Part shown: positions 11,000 to 21,319 of the stretch, in pieces
Layout of the letters: every line of letters begins with the position of its first letter
How positions within the stretch are numbered: the stretch's first letter is position 1
Source of the DNA: Amanita rubescens
Lineage: Eukaryota; Basidiomycota; Agaricomycetes; Agaricales; Amanitaceae
DNA length: 63,495 nucleotides
Assembly (NCBI GenBank): GCA_015039365.1
Contig: WION01000298.1
Coordinates: forward strand, 1 to 63,495
Direction of reading: 5' to 3'
Position numbers and translations under genes: made by a program
Notes under the pieces: model-generated
The model's input: only the letters and a program-made list of their open reading frames with translations
Database searches by the model: none
Told to the model about the DNA's origin: nothing

Positions 11000-12376
11000 T
11001 TATAGCAAGGCAAATAGGATAGAGCAAGTACCCAAAAAAAGCATCAGCGTCAAACTATTTACCGTTAATCTTGAACAATCGCTAGTAGTTATCGTAAGCA
11101 GTACCGTCATACCATCTTGAGGTATATCTAATCACTAATGAGAAAGAATGGCCCAGAAACTATAGCAATGATCGCTCACTATGATTAATCCTAGTTGCAC
11201 TGTCAATCATCGCAGAACAGCGGATAGAGTAGGTACTCACCCTGAATCACCAGGTGCAAGCAAACCCATCAAGTTCTTCGCAACCGTATTGTACGTCACA
11301 CCCCCGTACGACTTCACTCCAACCGCACCGGAAACGAGGAGGTCACGGCCTATCCAATTTCTGAGCATCTCGCGACATCCAATGTCTAAGAGCGTGGACA
11401 TACCTATATTATAGCCGTTGAACACAAGAGTGTGGTTTTGCCTTACATTCTACAAATTCAGAACATCATATCATCCCACCGACCTAACGTGCGCAGCATT
11501 TAAGAATCGTACCTCCTCCTGAGAAACTCTGCAGCGGACAAACGTTTAGCGAACTCCAACCAGCAAGCAATAAGGATACCCACGCAAGGAACAAGGCACC
11601 ACTGTTCGCTTCGGATCCATTTTGACGGAACACACTATAATTCATCGTTGGCGTACATCAGCCTCCGAGTCCAATATGAACGTGGAGTGGCTCATGCACG
11701 ACGCCCACGCACCGAAAGTGGTTCCCACCAATTAAACTCTCCAAACACGTTCCAACCTCTGCATTTCCGTAGTCTTGTCGAATCTCGATCTGAAAAAGGG
11801 ACGCAACGCGGTCCGACGCGTTAGTAGTTGGTTGCACTATTGTGACAGAAACTGACAGATTGGTTAACCCAGCCATTCCCATCCCCGAGGTTTGCAGTCT
11901 GTGGACTGCCAAGGTGAAAACCAAGACATTCTGTCGAGCTACGGAACGGAACGGAGTGCAGTTGAGTATTTCGTGAACTTTGGTTCGGGAAAATGGACGT
12001 GTACGTACAACCCAACGGCTATAGCATAATTTACGATCCCACTATCTGTTAGGACAATTGGCGAGCTCTGTCCGGATATGATCACCTGAAAAAAGAAGAA
12101 GAAAACTCGTGTTATGCTTGTTAAAACAGGGTAAGGAAATGATGCTCACGTTGAGCGGTTCTCCACCATAACCAGAGGCTATACAATGTTAGCGTTCTCA
12201 GTCAGTTTCGTGAACAGTTGAAATGAACGAGGGTAAGGAGCACCATTGTCAAGCATGGATCCGCCATTTAACGTAGGATTGTAGTAGGCGGCCGCACGCT
12301 TGGCCAAAGAAGGCGCAGAAGGGTGTCCCACGACACAAGACGCAAGCAGCGCAAGGACAGCGAGTACCACTTGCAT
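11000..12376 (-). CDS. secreted protein, tandem family copy C, with a C-terminal extension
   Basis: Signal peptide MQVVLAVLALLASCVVGHP, Lys-Arg site (SLAKRA), then YYNPTLNGGSMLDNG. Exons follow the same order and phases as copies A and B (VIISGQSSPIVLTDSGIVNY, NLGDGNGWVNQS, IEIRQDYGNAEVGTCLESLI, VFRQNGSEANSGALFLA, AVSQEE, NHTLVFNGYNIG, GGVTYNTVAKNLMGLLAPG, INH). In the last exon the stop found after LLTVTI in copies A and B is absent. The frame runs on for about 26 residues, ending in a hydrophobic LMLFLGTCSILFALL, to the stop at 11002-11000. Alternatively a further intron could remove this tail. A TATA box lies at 12431-12437. Confidence 0.78.
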
Positions 12377-12882
12377 AGGATGATCGACGAACGTAGGGCG
12401 GGGAAAGAACAGACGGACCTTAGAGCTCGTCTATATAGTTAGCATCCCATCATGATGATTTTGTCAAGTTACGGCAGAAACAGCACAGGAGCGCGAATAG
12501 CTGATTTAGGACGGATCAGATTGGGATAACACGATACAATGTAATTGAATTGAGTACGCCTAATACGGCAACCGCAATGGATCAAAAGAAGTTTGTGATA
12601 TGGTTCCTTCACAAACAATCCACCGGCGCCGTGGTGGGCGGCGCAATGAGCACAAACCAGTAACAGTAGAGCGTCCCGGGGTTTCTTGCGGCACACGGAA
12701 TTGTAAACCTTCCGGAACTTTGAGTTGCACGCGATTATCTATGTTGCCGCAGGGTATCACGTTAGGTAATGTTTGATGTTCACTCGACCTAATACTTATA
12801 TATCGCGGGTGCATGATGCGCGAGACATCGATTGGCCCTGACCGCATTGTCATTGGCACCACCGCTGATTCCTGATGTGCGG
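12377..12882. other. intergenic region, no gene seen
   Basis: Contains the copy C promoter (CTATATAG at 12431-12438). The rest has only short ORFs without motifs. Confidence 0.5.
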
Positions 12883-14223
12883 TTAATATGAATATCTAGC
12901 AAAGGATGGCCACTTGTCCATGGCATCCAAAACCTTATCAGGTATCTCTGGTATATCCCCATCCCACTTCATCTTGATCGTCAATTCTTTAATAGGTACG
13001 ACACCTAGGACCGGAGCCGATGTTGCACCGCGCTTTTCCAATAGTTGAGAAACCGCTTCCACGAACATCTCATTGACGTGCTCCATTCTACTCGTTATTC
13101 GCAGGACACGGAGCTCACGTAAACGGAGGTGCCCATCAACCGCTCCCAAACAGTGCCTGATGATGGAATATAAATCTTCCTGTTTTGGTTCCTTCATTAC
13201 GTAGAGCTCTTCCACATTGGGAAGGGCGTCCATGACATCCTTCATTGTCATGATTTGACAATGCTCCAAGGTCAATCGACGTATACGGCAAGAGGAATCG
13301 AGGATCATGCCAAACAGTGCTCCGCTGTACATCTGATAGCCATAAAAGCTTCCAGAGGTACGGTCGGTTAGATGTAGGTGCTCCAGGAGGGGAGCTTCAA
13401 TCCATAAGAGTATGGCAAAGTGGGGAACTTCGAGAAGACGAAGATGGGCGAGGCGAACTGCGCGCCAAACAAGCGGGCATGAGAAGCGCTCGCAAAATGC
13501 GTCCGTTACTTTGAACCTGAGCTCTTCAATATTCTGTAAAGCGTGCAGAAGAGAGACGATGTCTCCGCCTTTAATAAGGTACGTCGGCGATTCGAGACCC
13601 AAAGTTAGTTTTGTCAATTGTGCCCAGGGGATGAGTAGGTGACTCATCCCTCGCCAACGCCACGCTGAGAGATGTGTAAGGCGTGGTGCGATTTCAAAAG
13701 CATCGAAATCATGTTTGATCATCCAGCCGCAAAAGATCTTAAGTGATGTAAGGATAGGCATTTTCCCTTTGTACTCGTGAAGAATCTTGGCGGATGTGTC
13801 TAGATCCATTCGTATATCCGCTGTCTTCCATCGATAGGAGTTCTCGAGAAGCATTCTCCACGTTGAGGTTGTCAGCTTTGAAGGCATAGTGCACATGAAC
13901 GATAGCCCACAGAAAGAGATGTCGAGTGGGTATCCCCTGGAACGTTCGAGGAATAGCGATGTACGGCGATTCACTTTATCGACGTACTGATTCCCGAACA
14001 TATGGTCGCTAAGACTATAGGACACCCATAGCGGTGGGTAGGTTAGGAATGCACGTCTCCAGTGTTTGGAGACTTGTCCTGCAGCCCATGGAAACGATTT
14101 GAAGTCTTCGGGGTCGACTTTCGGCCATTGTAGTGCAATAGGCTTGTCGCAGAGGTGACGGAAGATGTCGCTTAGAAGTTCAATGGGTATCGTGGCTGCA
14201 ATGCTCGTTTGTTGTGGTCGCAT
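12883..14223 (-). CDS. F-box protein with LRR-like region (divergent member)
   Basis: Intronless, 446 residues. F-box: IPIELLSDIFRHLCDKPIAL to FPWAAGQVSKHWRRAF. It keeps the IPWAQLTKL, NIEELRF, IRRLTLEHC and RELRVLRITS blocks that define the family in this window, but not the C-terminal WCxxC motif or the PSDAD tail; it ends in WPSFARYSY. In this it groups with the genes at 30646 and 41669. It is the only F-box gene between the secreted-protein array and the ALDH block. Role as an SCF substrate receptor is inferred from the domain. Confidence 0.88.
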   Translation of the reverse strand: MRPQQTSIAATIPIELLSDIFRHLCDKPIALQWPKVDPEDFKSFPWAAGQVSKHWRRAFLTYPPLWVSYSLSDHMFGNQYVDKVNRRTSLFLERSRGYPLDISFCGLSFMCTMPSKLTTSTWRMLLENSYRWKTADIRMDLDTSAKILHEYKGKMPILTSLKIFCGWMIKHDFDAFEIAPRLTHLSAWRWRGMSHLLIPWAQLTKLTLGLESPTYLIKGGDIVSLLHALQNIEELRFKVTDAFCERFSCPLVWRAVRLAHLRLLEVPHFAILLWIEAPLLEHLHLTDRTSGSFYGYQMYSGALFGMILDSSCRIRRLTLEHCQIMTMKDVMDALPNVEELYVMKEPKQEDLYSIIRHCLGAVDGHLRLRELRVLRITSRMEHVNEMFVEAVSQLLEKRGATSAPVLGVVPIKELTIKMKWDGDIPEIPDKVLDAMDKWPSFARYSY

Positions 14224-15019
14224 GAGTCGCCAGGTGCGTGGGAATTGAGGCTAGCACAGCCTCTTGATGTCACTATATTACCCTTCTTGAAGTTCTTCCC
14301 AGAGAAAAGCTGAGAAAAACCGATAACCTCGATAACCCTATGGTAACGCGCGAGCAAGAGATTGTCACGGTTACGCCTCAGTACTTTAGCGGCGGGCTCG
14401 AATTTAGCCTGCATGTTCCAAGTTGCCAACAGTTTTTCCATGGCTTGCTCATGCCGGCTCAATGCGGACTCTACTACGGCTCTCGGACTTTGCCCTAGAT
14501 CGACAAGGCGGATCACACGCCATGTGCATCCTCGAGCTGTCTGGAGAGCTGGTCTACAATGCAGGAGAAAATGCCTCTAGAGCCTCTTGAACTCCGCAAC
14601 CGCCATGTGACGCATAGTCTGGAGTTGTAACATGTCCCATCCTCATCACTGCAACTGATGACGATGAACAGGGGTACAATCTGATGCTTCAAATTGATAT
14701 ATCGAACGGCCCAGGTGACATGGTATTCATCGATTCAGATACTAGTAGTCGGAGGCTCTCAAAACACGATCGAAACTGGAGACGATCTCTGGCAAGTGGC
14801 GACGCCACACACATTCCGAACTATTAGTTTCCGTTCATAGCGTGCTTTAGCGGGGCATTCCATGGTCTCAAAATAAGCTCGTGTTTCATATATTCACCCA
14901 CCTGGCCGTAGCCAGACCATTCACGTGCTGCCAAATCTGTACCAACGGAGACCCACGCTAGGGCATATATATATTCCTCTACTTTCGCTCTCACCTCATT
15001 ACCCCCTCAAACTACTAAC
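14224..15019. other. divergent intergenic region upstream of F-box gene and ALDH-2
   Basis: Shared 5' region of the minus-strand F-box gene and plus-strand ALDH-2. A TATA box for ALDH-2 (TATATATAT) lies at 14965-14974, about 50 nt before its ATG. No further gene is seen. Confidence 0.6.
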
Positions 15020-17021
15020 ATGCCTCACGTTTTCACACATCAATTCGATGGCCCCCAATTCAAGGGCAAGTCATCCTTCAGTACTGGCCTGTACATCAAC
15101 GGCAAGTTCGTCGAAGGTTCGGATAACACCTATATCGAGTAAGCCTCTTGTTCGATTCGATATATAACTACTAAACCGTTTCAGTGTCGTCAACCCGTGT
15201 AAGTCTCGCTTCATTTGCTGCCGCAGAACTCTCACCGTAACTTTTTCCCGCTTGCGTTGCTTTTGTAGCCAATGGAAAAGTCATCACCCGCGTTTCTGAA
15301 GGCACAACCAAAGATGTTGATATCGCTGTCGAGGCGGCAGAAAAGGCTTACAAGACTGTTTGGGGCCTCAATGTTCCCGGAACGCAGCGTGGTCAGCTGC
15401 TGTACAAGCTTGCAGAGCTGATGGAGAAGAACTGGGAAGAGCTGGCAGCGCTGGAGGCGTTGGATAATGGAAAGACCTATAATTGGGCATCCGCAATGGA
15501 TCTCCCCGGTTCGATTGAAACCGTTAGGTACTATGCTGGATGGGCCGATAAAGTCCACGGAAAGGTTATCGAGGCGCGTCTCTTTCTGCGTGCTTCCCTT
15601 ATTAGCGGCTGATTAATGCGCGTAGACGTCGGAAGCCAAGTTAGCTTATACCAGGCACGAACCCATTGGTGTTGTTGGCCAGATCATTCCATGTACGCAG
15701 TCGATCTGCTTATGAGTGGCGTATACATTGACTAGATTATACCTCAGGGAACTTCCCTCGTGCGCTACCCCGCCTATTCTTACATGCGTCTTACTAAATG
15801 GCCCCTAGTCCTCATGTTCTCCTGGAAGATTGCACCCGCGCTCGCCACAGGAAACACCATTGTCATAAAACCCTCAGAATTCACCCCTCTCACTGCCCTC
15901 AGAATGTGTGAGCTCATTCACGAAGCCGGTTTCCCTGCCGGCGTAGTCAATGTCGTCACGGGTTACGGCAACACCGTCGGAGCTGCTATTTCATCCCATA
16001 TGCGCATCGAAAAGGTTGCATTCACTGGTTCGACCCTCGTTGGCAGGAAGATCATGGAGGCTGCCGCAAAGAGCAACCTGAAGAAGGTTACTCTTGAGCT
16101 TGGCGGCAAAAGTCCCAATATCATCTACGACGATGCGGATCTTGAAAAGGCGGTCAAATGGGCTGCTTTTGGGATCTTGTATGTCTTTCGCTAATCCTGA
16201 AAGCAAAGCAAAGGGATGATTGATGAACTACTTTCCTAGCTTTAACCATGGGCAAGCGTGCTGTGCTGGATCACGGATATTCGTTCAAGCTGGGATTTAC
16301 GACAAGTTCCTTGCCTTGTTTACGGAGAGAGCCAAGGCTATCAAGCTCGGTGATCCGTTCGGGCTGGGCATCGATCAGGGTCCTCAGGTTTCCCAAATCC
16401 AATTTGATGTACGCGTCTCGTTGGTCTGACGCTGAGCATTTCAATTAACGTTTGACATACAGCGTATCATGGGCTACATACATTCCGGAAAAGCGGATGG
16501 TGCAACCATCCATTTGGGAGGCGAGCGCGAAGGCACGGAAGGGTATTTTATCAAGCCCACGATTTTCACCGACACCAAACCCGACATGAAGATCGTTCGA
16601 GAGGAGATCTTTGGACCGGTTGGTGTGATTATCAAGTTCGACGACGAGGAAGGTGAGGACGAGTTTTATTATGGCACAAAACCTCATTCTGACGACAACG
16701 GTTCGCAGACGTCGTCAGACAGGCCAATGATACAATGTACGGTCTCGCTGCGGCTGTCTTCACGCAAAACATCAACCGAGCCATCGAGACGGCGCACAAA
16801 CTTAATGCTGGTACTTTGTGGATAAACTGTGTCAATTCCGTCAACACGAACGTGCCGTTTGGTGGGTACAAGCAATCTGGTATCGGACGTGAGTGCGGAG
16901 AGTATGCCCTTGAGAAGTGAGTGCGCTGTGCTTTAAGGTTGGATGTTGAATGCTGACGCATCCACGTATAAGCTATACGAACATCAAGGCCGTGCACGTT
17001 AATCTTGGACTTCAGATTTAA
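15020..17021 (+). CDS. ALDH-2, NAD(P)-dependent aldehyde dehydrogenase (class 1/2 type)
   Basis: Starts [19 protein letters not shown] at 15020 and ends ...[13 protein letters not shown], stop 17019-17021. Motifs: [34 protein letters not shown] with the catalytic Cys, EEIFGPVGV, and [11 protein letters not shown]. Tiny exons of 14 nt (15185-15198, VVNP) and 12 nt (15748-15759, NFP) are at the same places as in ALDH-1. The exon between EALDNG and [10 protein letters not shown] is continuous, as in ALDH-1 and unlike ALDH-3 and ALDH-4. Substrate unknown; probably cytosolic because no targeting signal is visible. The gene looks intact. Confidence 0.92.
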
Positions 17022-17199
17022 AAGCAGCGAAGAACATTTTGGGGACAAGAAACGAGCAGTACTCGGTTTTGTAAAAATTATTGAAATTCCAAAGTTGATC
17101 ATTGTTAGAAAAGCGGCTGATTAGCGTGGGCGTTTGCTTTCTAAAATACTAATGTGCACGTGGTTTTCCTCAGAGTAGTGCTGGTAGCGCTACTAGGAT

Positions 17200-17962
17200 C
17201 ATTGGGATAGCGAATAAAGAGATCAACCAGCTGACCGCCGGCAATCGAAGCGCGAACATTGTATTTAACGATGCCGATTTGAAAAAAGCGGTCAAATGGT
17301 CTTCAAATGGCTCTTGTGAGTTTTGCTGATCCGCCTACTACGCAGAACTGATCTGCTTTCCGCCAGATAGCATGAATCATAGCCAGTCGTGCTTGGCTGG
17401 AACACGGGTCTTCGTACAATCGGGTATCTATGACAAGTTGATTGCAGATCCTACAGAGTGCGCCAAGGCTATCAAGATGGGCGTTTCGTTTTCCTCGGCA
17501 CCGTTCACGGACCCTTGATGTCCAAAACCCAATCCGAGATGGATTACATCAAATCTGGTAAAGACCAGGGCGTTACGGCGGATTTCCCAGGGAAGGGCCA
17601 GGTGGCTTCTATGTCGAACGTCAGCCCTAATATAAAAAACGTGGAGGAAATCTTTAGCCTAGTAGTGGCGTTGTGGTCAAATTTGAGGACTCCGTTTGCT
17701 TTCTCTTTTTCTTAACCCTCTCTTACGGGATTTATCACGCAAACATCGTCAAGAAAGCAAATGACTCTATTTACAGTCTGGCTGCATATGTTTTCAGCGA
17801 AAATGTCAACCGGGCTATTGAATCTGCGCACGATCTGGGTTTGGAAGAGAGCGAGGACAATATGCACTCGATGAGTACGTCATGATCAGCTGATATGTGA
17901 CGAATCACTGCAGGTATACGATTGTCAAGTCTGTTCATATCAACCTTGGATTGCGCCTCTAA
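17200..17962 (+). pseudogene. degenerate ALDH copy of the ALDH-3/4 type
   Basis: Recognisable in order: SANIVFNDADLKKAVKWSS (the sequence reads RSANIVFNDADLKKAV), NHSQSCLAGTRVFVQSGIY with the catalytic Cys still present, CAKAIKMG, IVKKANDSIYSLAAYVFSEN, VNRAIESAH, and the end IVKSVHINLGLRL. Everything upstream of the catalytic Glu region is missing. Several in-frame stops are present. The segment from AGSVWVN to KQSG is deleted: the sequence jumps from GCGCACGA to TCTGGGTTTGGAAGAGAG. It lies upstream of ALDH-3 in the same orientation, so it is probably an old tandem copy of it. Confidence 0.85.
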
Positions 17963-18857
17963 AGGACGTGTGCTGAGAGTGAGAAGTAAGGAATAAGTTA
18001 GATCAGTATTTATTAACGGCACATAATATATGCTGATTCATGCTGTACCCCGGCCCCCGGGCGCTCGCTTCACCCCATCTTCGAGCGGTGGAGATGTGAC
18101 ATGGCCCCCGTACCATGTGCCCAAATCGCGCCTTAGTAAGTTATGGCAAGGGCGTTGGCAGTCCCATGGGGTCAAAGACTCAAATCCGCCGACATCCTTC
18201 TCGAGATCGCACGATTGTAGATGGTCCTGGACTTGTTCGGTCATAGATAACGGAACGTTCATTAATGCAAACCCGAGCTTGCCCGGCGATGGCAACTTGT
18301 TCCACAATGAACAGCGTACAAGCTATTACTTACTACGAGAGCGGTCGTCGCTGGAGCGCCGACACGAACCTTGCGCAGCAAGGTAAACTGAGTTGGCAGG
18401 AGGAAGCGGAGCTGGATGTTAGACAATGCGCGGGGCTCGAGGATAACGGCAATAGGTAGAGGATCGTAGAGGAAGAGTCAGCAGAAGCCATTTAATCCTA
18501 TCTTATCATTACTTAGTAATTATTTCCAGAATTTACCTTGCGGGATGACCTTGCGCAGCAAGATAATGTGCTTGGCTAGCGCCAACTGTCAAAGAACCTC
18601 TGATAACCATATTTTTAGTGACCAGAATTGTGGGGAGACATCTGCCAAACTTGGCATGAGGTCGTTTCCATGGAACACAATAACTGCTCTAGGACGTCGA
18701 ACTGAATTACACAACGCCCGAACAGCAGGAGATTAAATGCCACGCTCAGGTTTTCGTGAGAGATGCGCGCAACTGGTGTAAGCCATTTCCAAAAATAACC
18801 ACTGGGCGGTCTGATATAAGACAAAAGGTCTCAAACGTCAAGTTCTGCAACGCGATC
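17963..18857. other. intergenic region upstream of ALDH-3
   Basis: No coding block is supported. A TATA-like TATAAG lies at 18815-18820, about 40 nt before the ALDH-3 ATG. Confidence 0.5.
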
Positions 18858-20942
18858 ATGCCTTCCACCTTCACATACCAGTTCGACACCCCCACTTACA
18901 GTGGAAAAACAAGCTTTAACACTGGCCTGTTCATCAACAATCAATATGTTGATGGATCTAATAACACTTACATTGAGTATGTTTGTCTACCAGGATCGCG
19001 GCGGTCAAAGTCTTACCTTTGTTTGGCATTGCAGCGTCGTCAATCCCAGCAAGCATGCCGTCATTTGTTTTGTTGATAACCCTAACGATCCGCCATAGGC
19101 ACTGGTCGTGTTATTACTAAAATATCGGAAGGTACTGCTGCCGATGTCGATCTCGCCGTTTCCGCTGCCGAAAAAGCGATGGAGACGGTTTGGGGTCTTA
19201 ATACGCCTGGACCTCAACGTGGAGAATTGTTGTTGAAACTTGCAAATCTGATTGATCAAAATAAAGAAGAGCTAGCTGCTATTGAGGCATTGGATAACGG
19301 TAAGCAGCCTTGCATCTTGTATTGCGGACAGGGATTCACGCCGGATACCTTTAGGCAAATCGTACATGATGGCCCTCCATGGAGACATGCCGATGTGTGT
19401 TACCACGTTCAAGTACTTCGCCGGATGGGCCGACAAGATTCACGGCCAAACCCTTGAGGTGTGTGTACATGTTTGTCATCCACCTCCGAAAGTCTGAACT
19501 TTTCCAAAGACAAACGAGGGAAGGTTTGCCTACACTCGCCACGAGCCTATCGGTGTCGTAGGAGCAATTACGCCATGTCAGTATCCTCTCTCTCGAGTTC
19601 TTGTAAGGCTCTCATACTCATGTTGACGTAGGGAATTTCCCACGTAAGGTTGATATCTACGGAGTTCGCAATGATACTCATTCCACCGCCCAGTCTTCAT
19701 GGTTGTGAACAAGATTGCACCTGGTATGTGTTGTGTCAGGCGCCGATCTCTCTCTAAACTTATATGACTGTTTTACATAGCCCTCGCATGCGGTAACGCC
19801 GTCGTCATCAAACCTTCAGAAGTCACTCCACTTACCGCAATCCGGTTTTGCGAGCTCGTTAAAGCTGCAGGGTTCCCGCCAGGCGTTGTGAACGTCGTCG
19901 GTGGTTACGGACAAACAGTCGGCGAGGCCATCGCCCGTCATCCGCGCATTGACAAAGTGTCATTTACCGGCTCGGTCTTGACAGGAAAAAAGATCATGCA
20001 AGCTGCCGGAGCAACCAACTTGAAGAAGGTCACGTTAGAACTCGGAGGCAAGAGCGCGAATATCGTGTTCAACGATGCCGACTTGGAACAAGCGGTGAAG
20101 TGGTCTTCGATGGCACTCTTGTGAGTTTTATTTATACTGATTCCCCAATGTGGAACTCATTTGTTCTTGTAGCTTCAACCATGGTCAAGCATGCATTGCT
20201 GGAACGCGGATCTTCGTACAATCGGGCATCTACGATAAATTCCTCGCGAAGCTTACAGAGAGTGCCAAGGCTATCAAGATGGGCGATCCATTCGCCCCTG
20301 ACACGGCCCAGGGACCCTTGGTTTCTAAGACTCAATTCGACGTACGTCGCTTGTCAGAGTGTTATGTTGAATCCCATCTGATGAGCCCATGACAGCGCGT
20401 TATGAGTTATATCAAGTCCGGTAAAGATGACGGTGCAAAGGTTCACTGCGGAGGCAACCAAGAAGGAAAAGATGGCTTCTATGTCCAGCCAACGCTTTTC
20501 ACCGACGTCAACGCTGACATGAAAATAATGAAGGAGGAAATCTTCGGCCCTGTCGGTGCCGTGGTCAAATTTGAGAACGAAGAAGGTATGCTTCTTTTCT
20601 CTCTGATAACATTCTCTCACCTTCTTCATTATGAAGATATTATCAAGAAAGCAAATGACACAATATATGGTCTTGCCGCATATGTTTTCAGCGAGAATGT
20701 CAATAGGGCCATTGACTCCGCGCACAAACTTAAGGCAGGGTCTGTTTGGGTCAACTCGGGTCCTCTACCCGCGACCAATGTGCCGTTCGGAGGATACAAG
20801 CAATCTGGGTTTGGAAGAGAGAATGGAGAGTACGCGCTCCACGAGTACGTGAACCGCTGATATGGATGACAAATCGCTGATGATAATGTGTAGATATACA
20901 AACGTCAAAGCCGTGCACGTCAACCTTAAACAACGTCTTTGA
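18858..20942 (+). CDS. ALDH-3, NAD(P)-dependent aldehyde dehydrogenase
   Basis: Starts MPSTFTYQFDTPTYSGKTS and ends ...[13 protein letters not shown], stop at 20940-20942. Motifs: [36 protein letters not shown] (catalytic Cys), [21 protein letters not shown]. Micro-exons of 14 nt (19035-19048) and 12 nt (19632-19643) are conserved. The intron after the 14-nt exon starts with GC (GCAAGC), a GC-AG intron. Extra introns after EALDNG and after KIAP set ALDH-3 and ALDH-4 apart from ALDH-1 and ALDH-2, as does a KSY-MAL...MPMC segment. All joins I followed keep the frame, so it appears functional. Substrate unknown. Confidence 0.9.
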
Positions 20943-21319
20943 AGGTCAAGCATTGAGAAGTCTAATTGTACGAATTGAAATTTTGCAGTAAGATACTTTA
21001 GAATGTGTATTTGTGTCGGAAGGGGTCATAAACGATGTAACATATCCGTATAGTGTACAAACGTAGCTTTGAAGAAATGAAAGTAGAGTCGCACAATGAT
21101 GCTCTGGTAGCGGTTCGCAAGACCGTGACGCAGCTTGCAAATGCCAATCCCGACTCTTTGTCCCGCTTTTCCAATAGTTGTACATTGCTCGACGCGACCA
21201 GGAACCAACACAAAATGCTTGCCCTACGGTACCACATCGAAAAGACATGAAATAATTGGCACTCATATATTCAGCTCATATAATACAAGTTCAGCTCACT
21301 TCTCAGCGTACTGCGAATC

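Noticed and set aside
14172..14516. Minus-strand ORF just upstream of the F-box gene at 12883
   Set aside because: No similarity to other blocks and it overlaps the F-box start in another frame.
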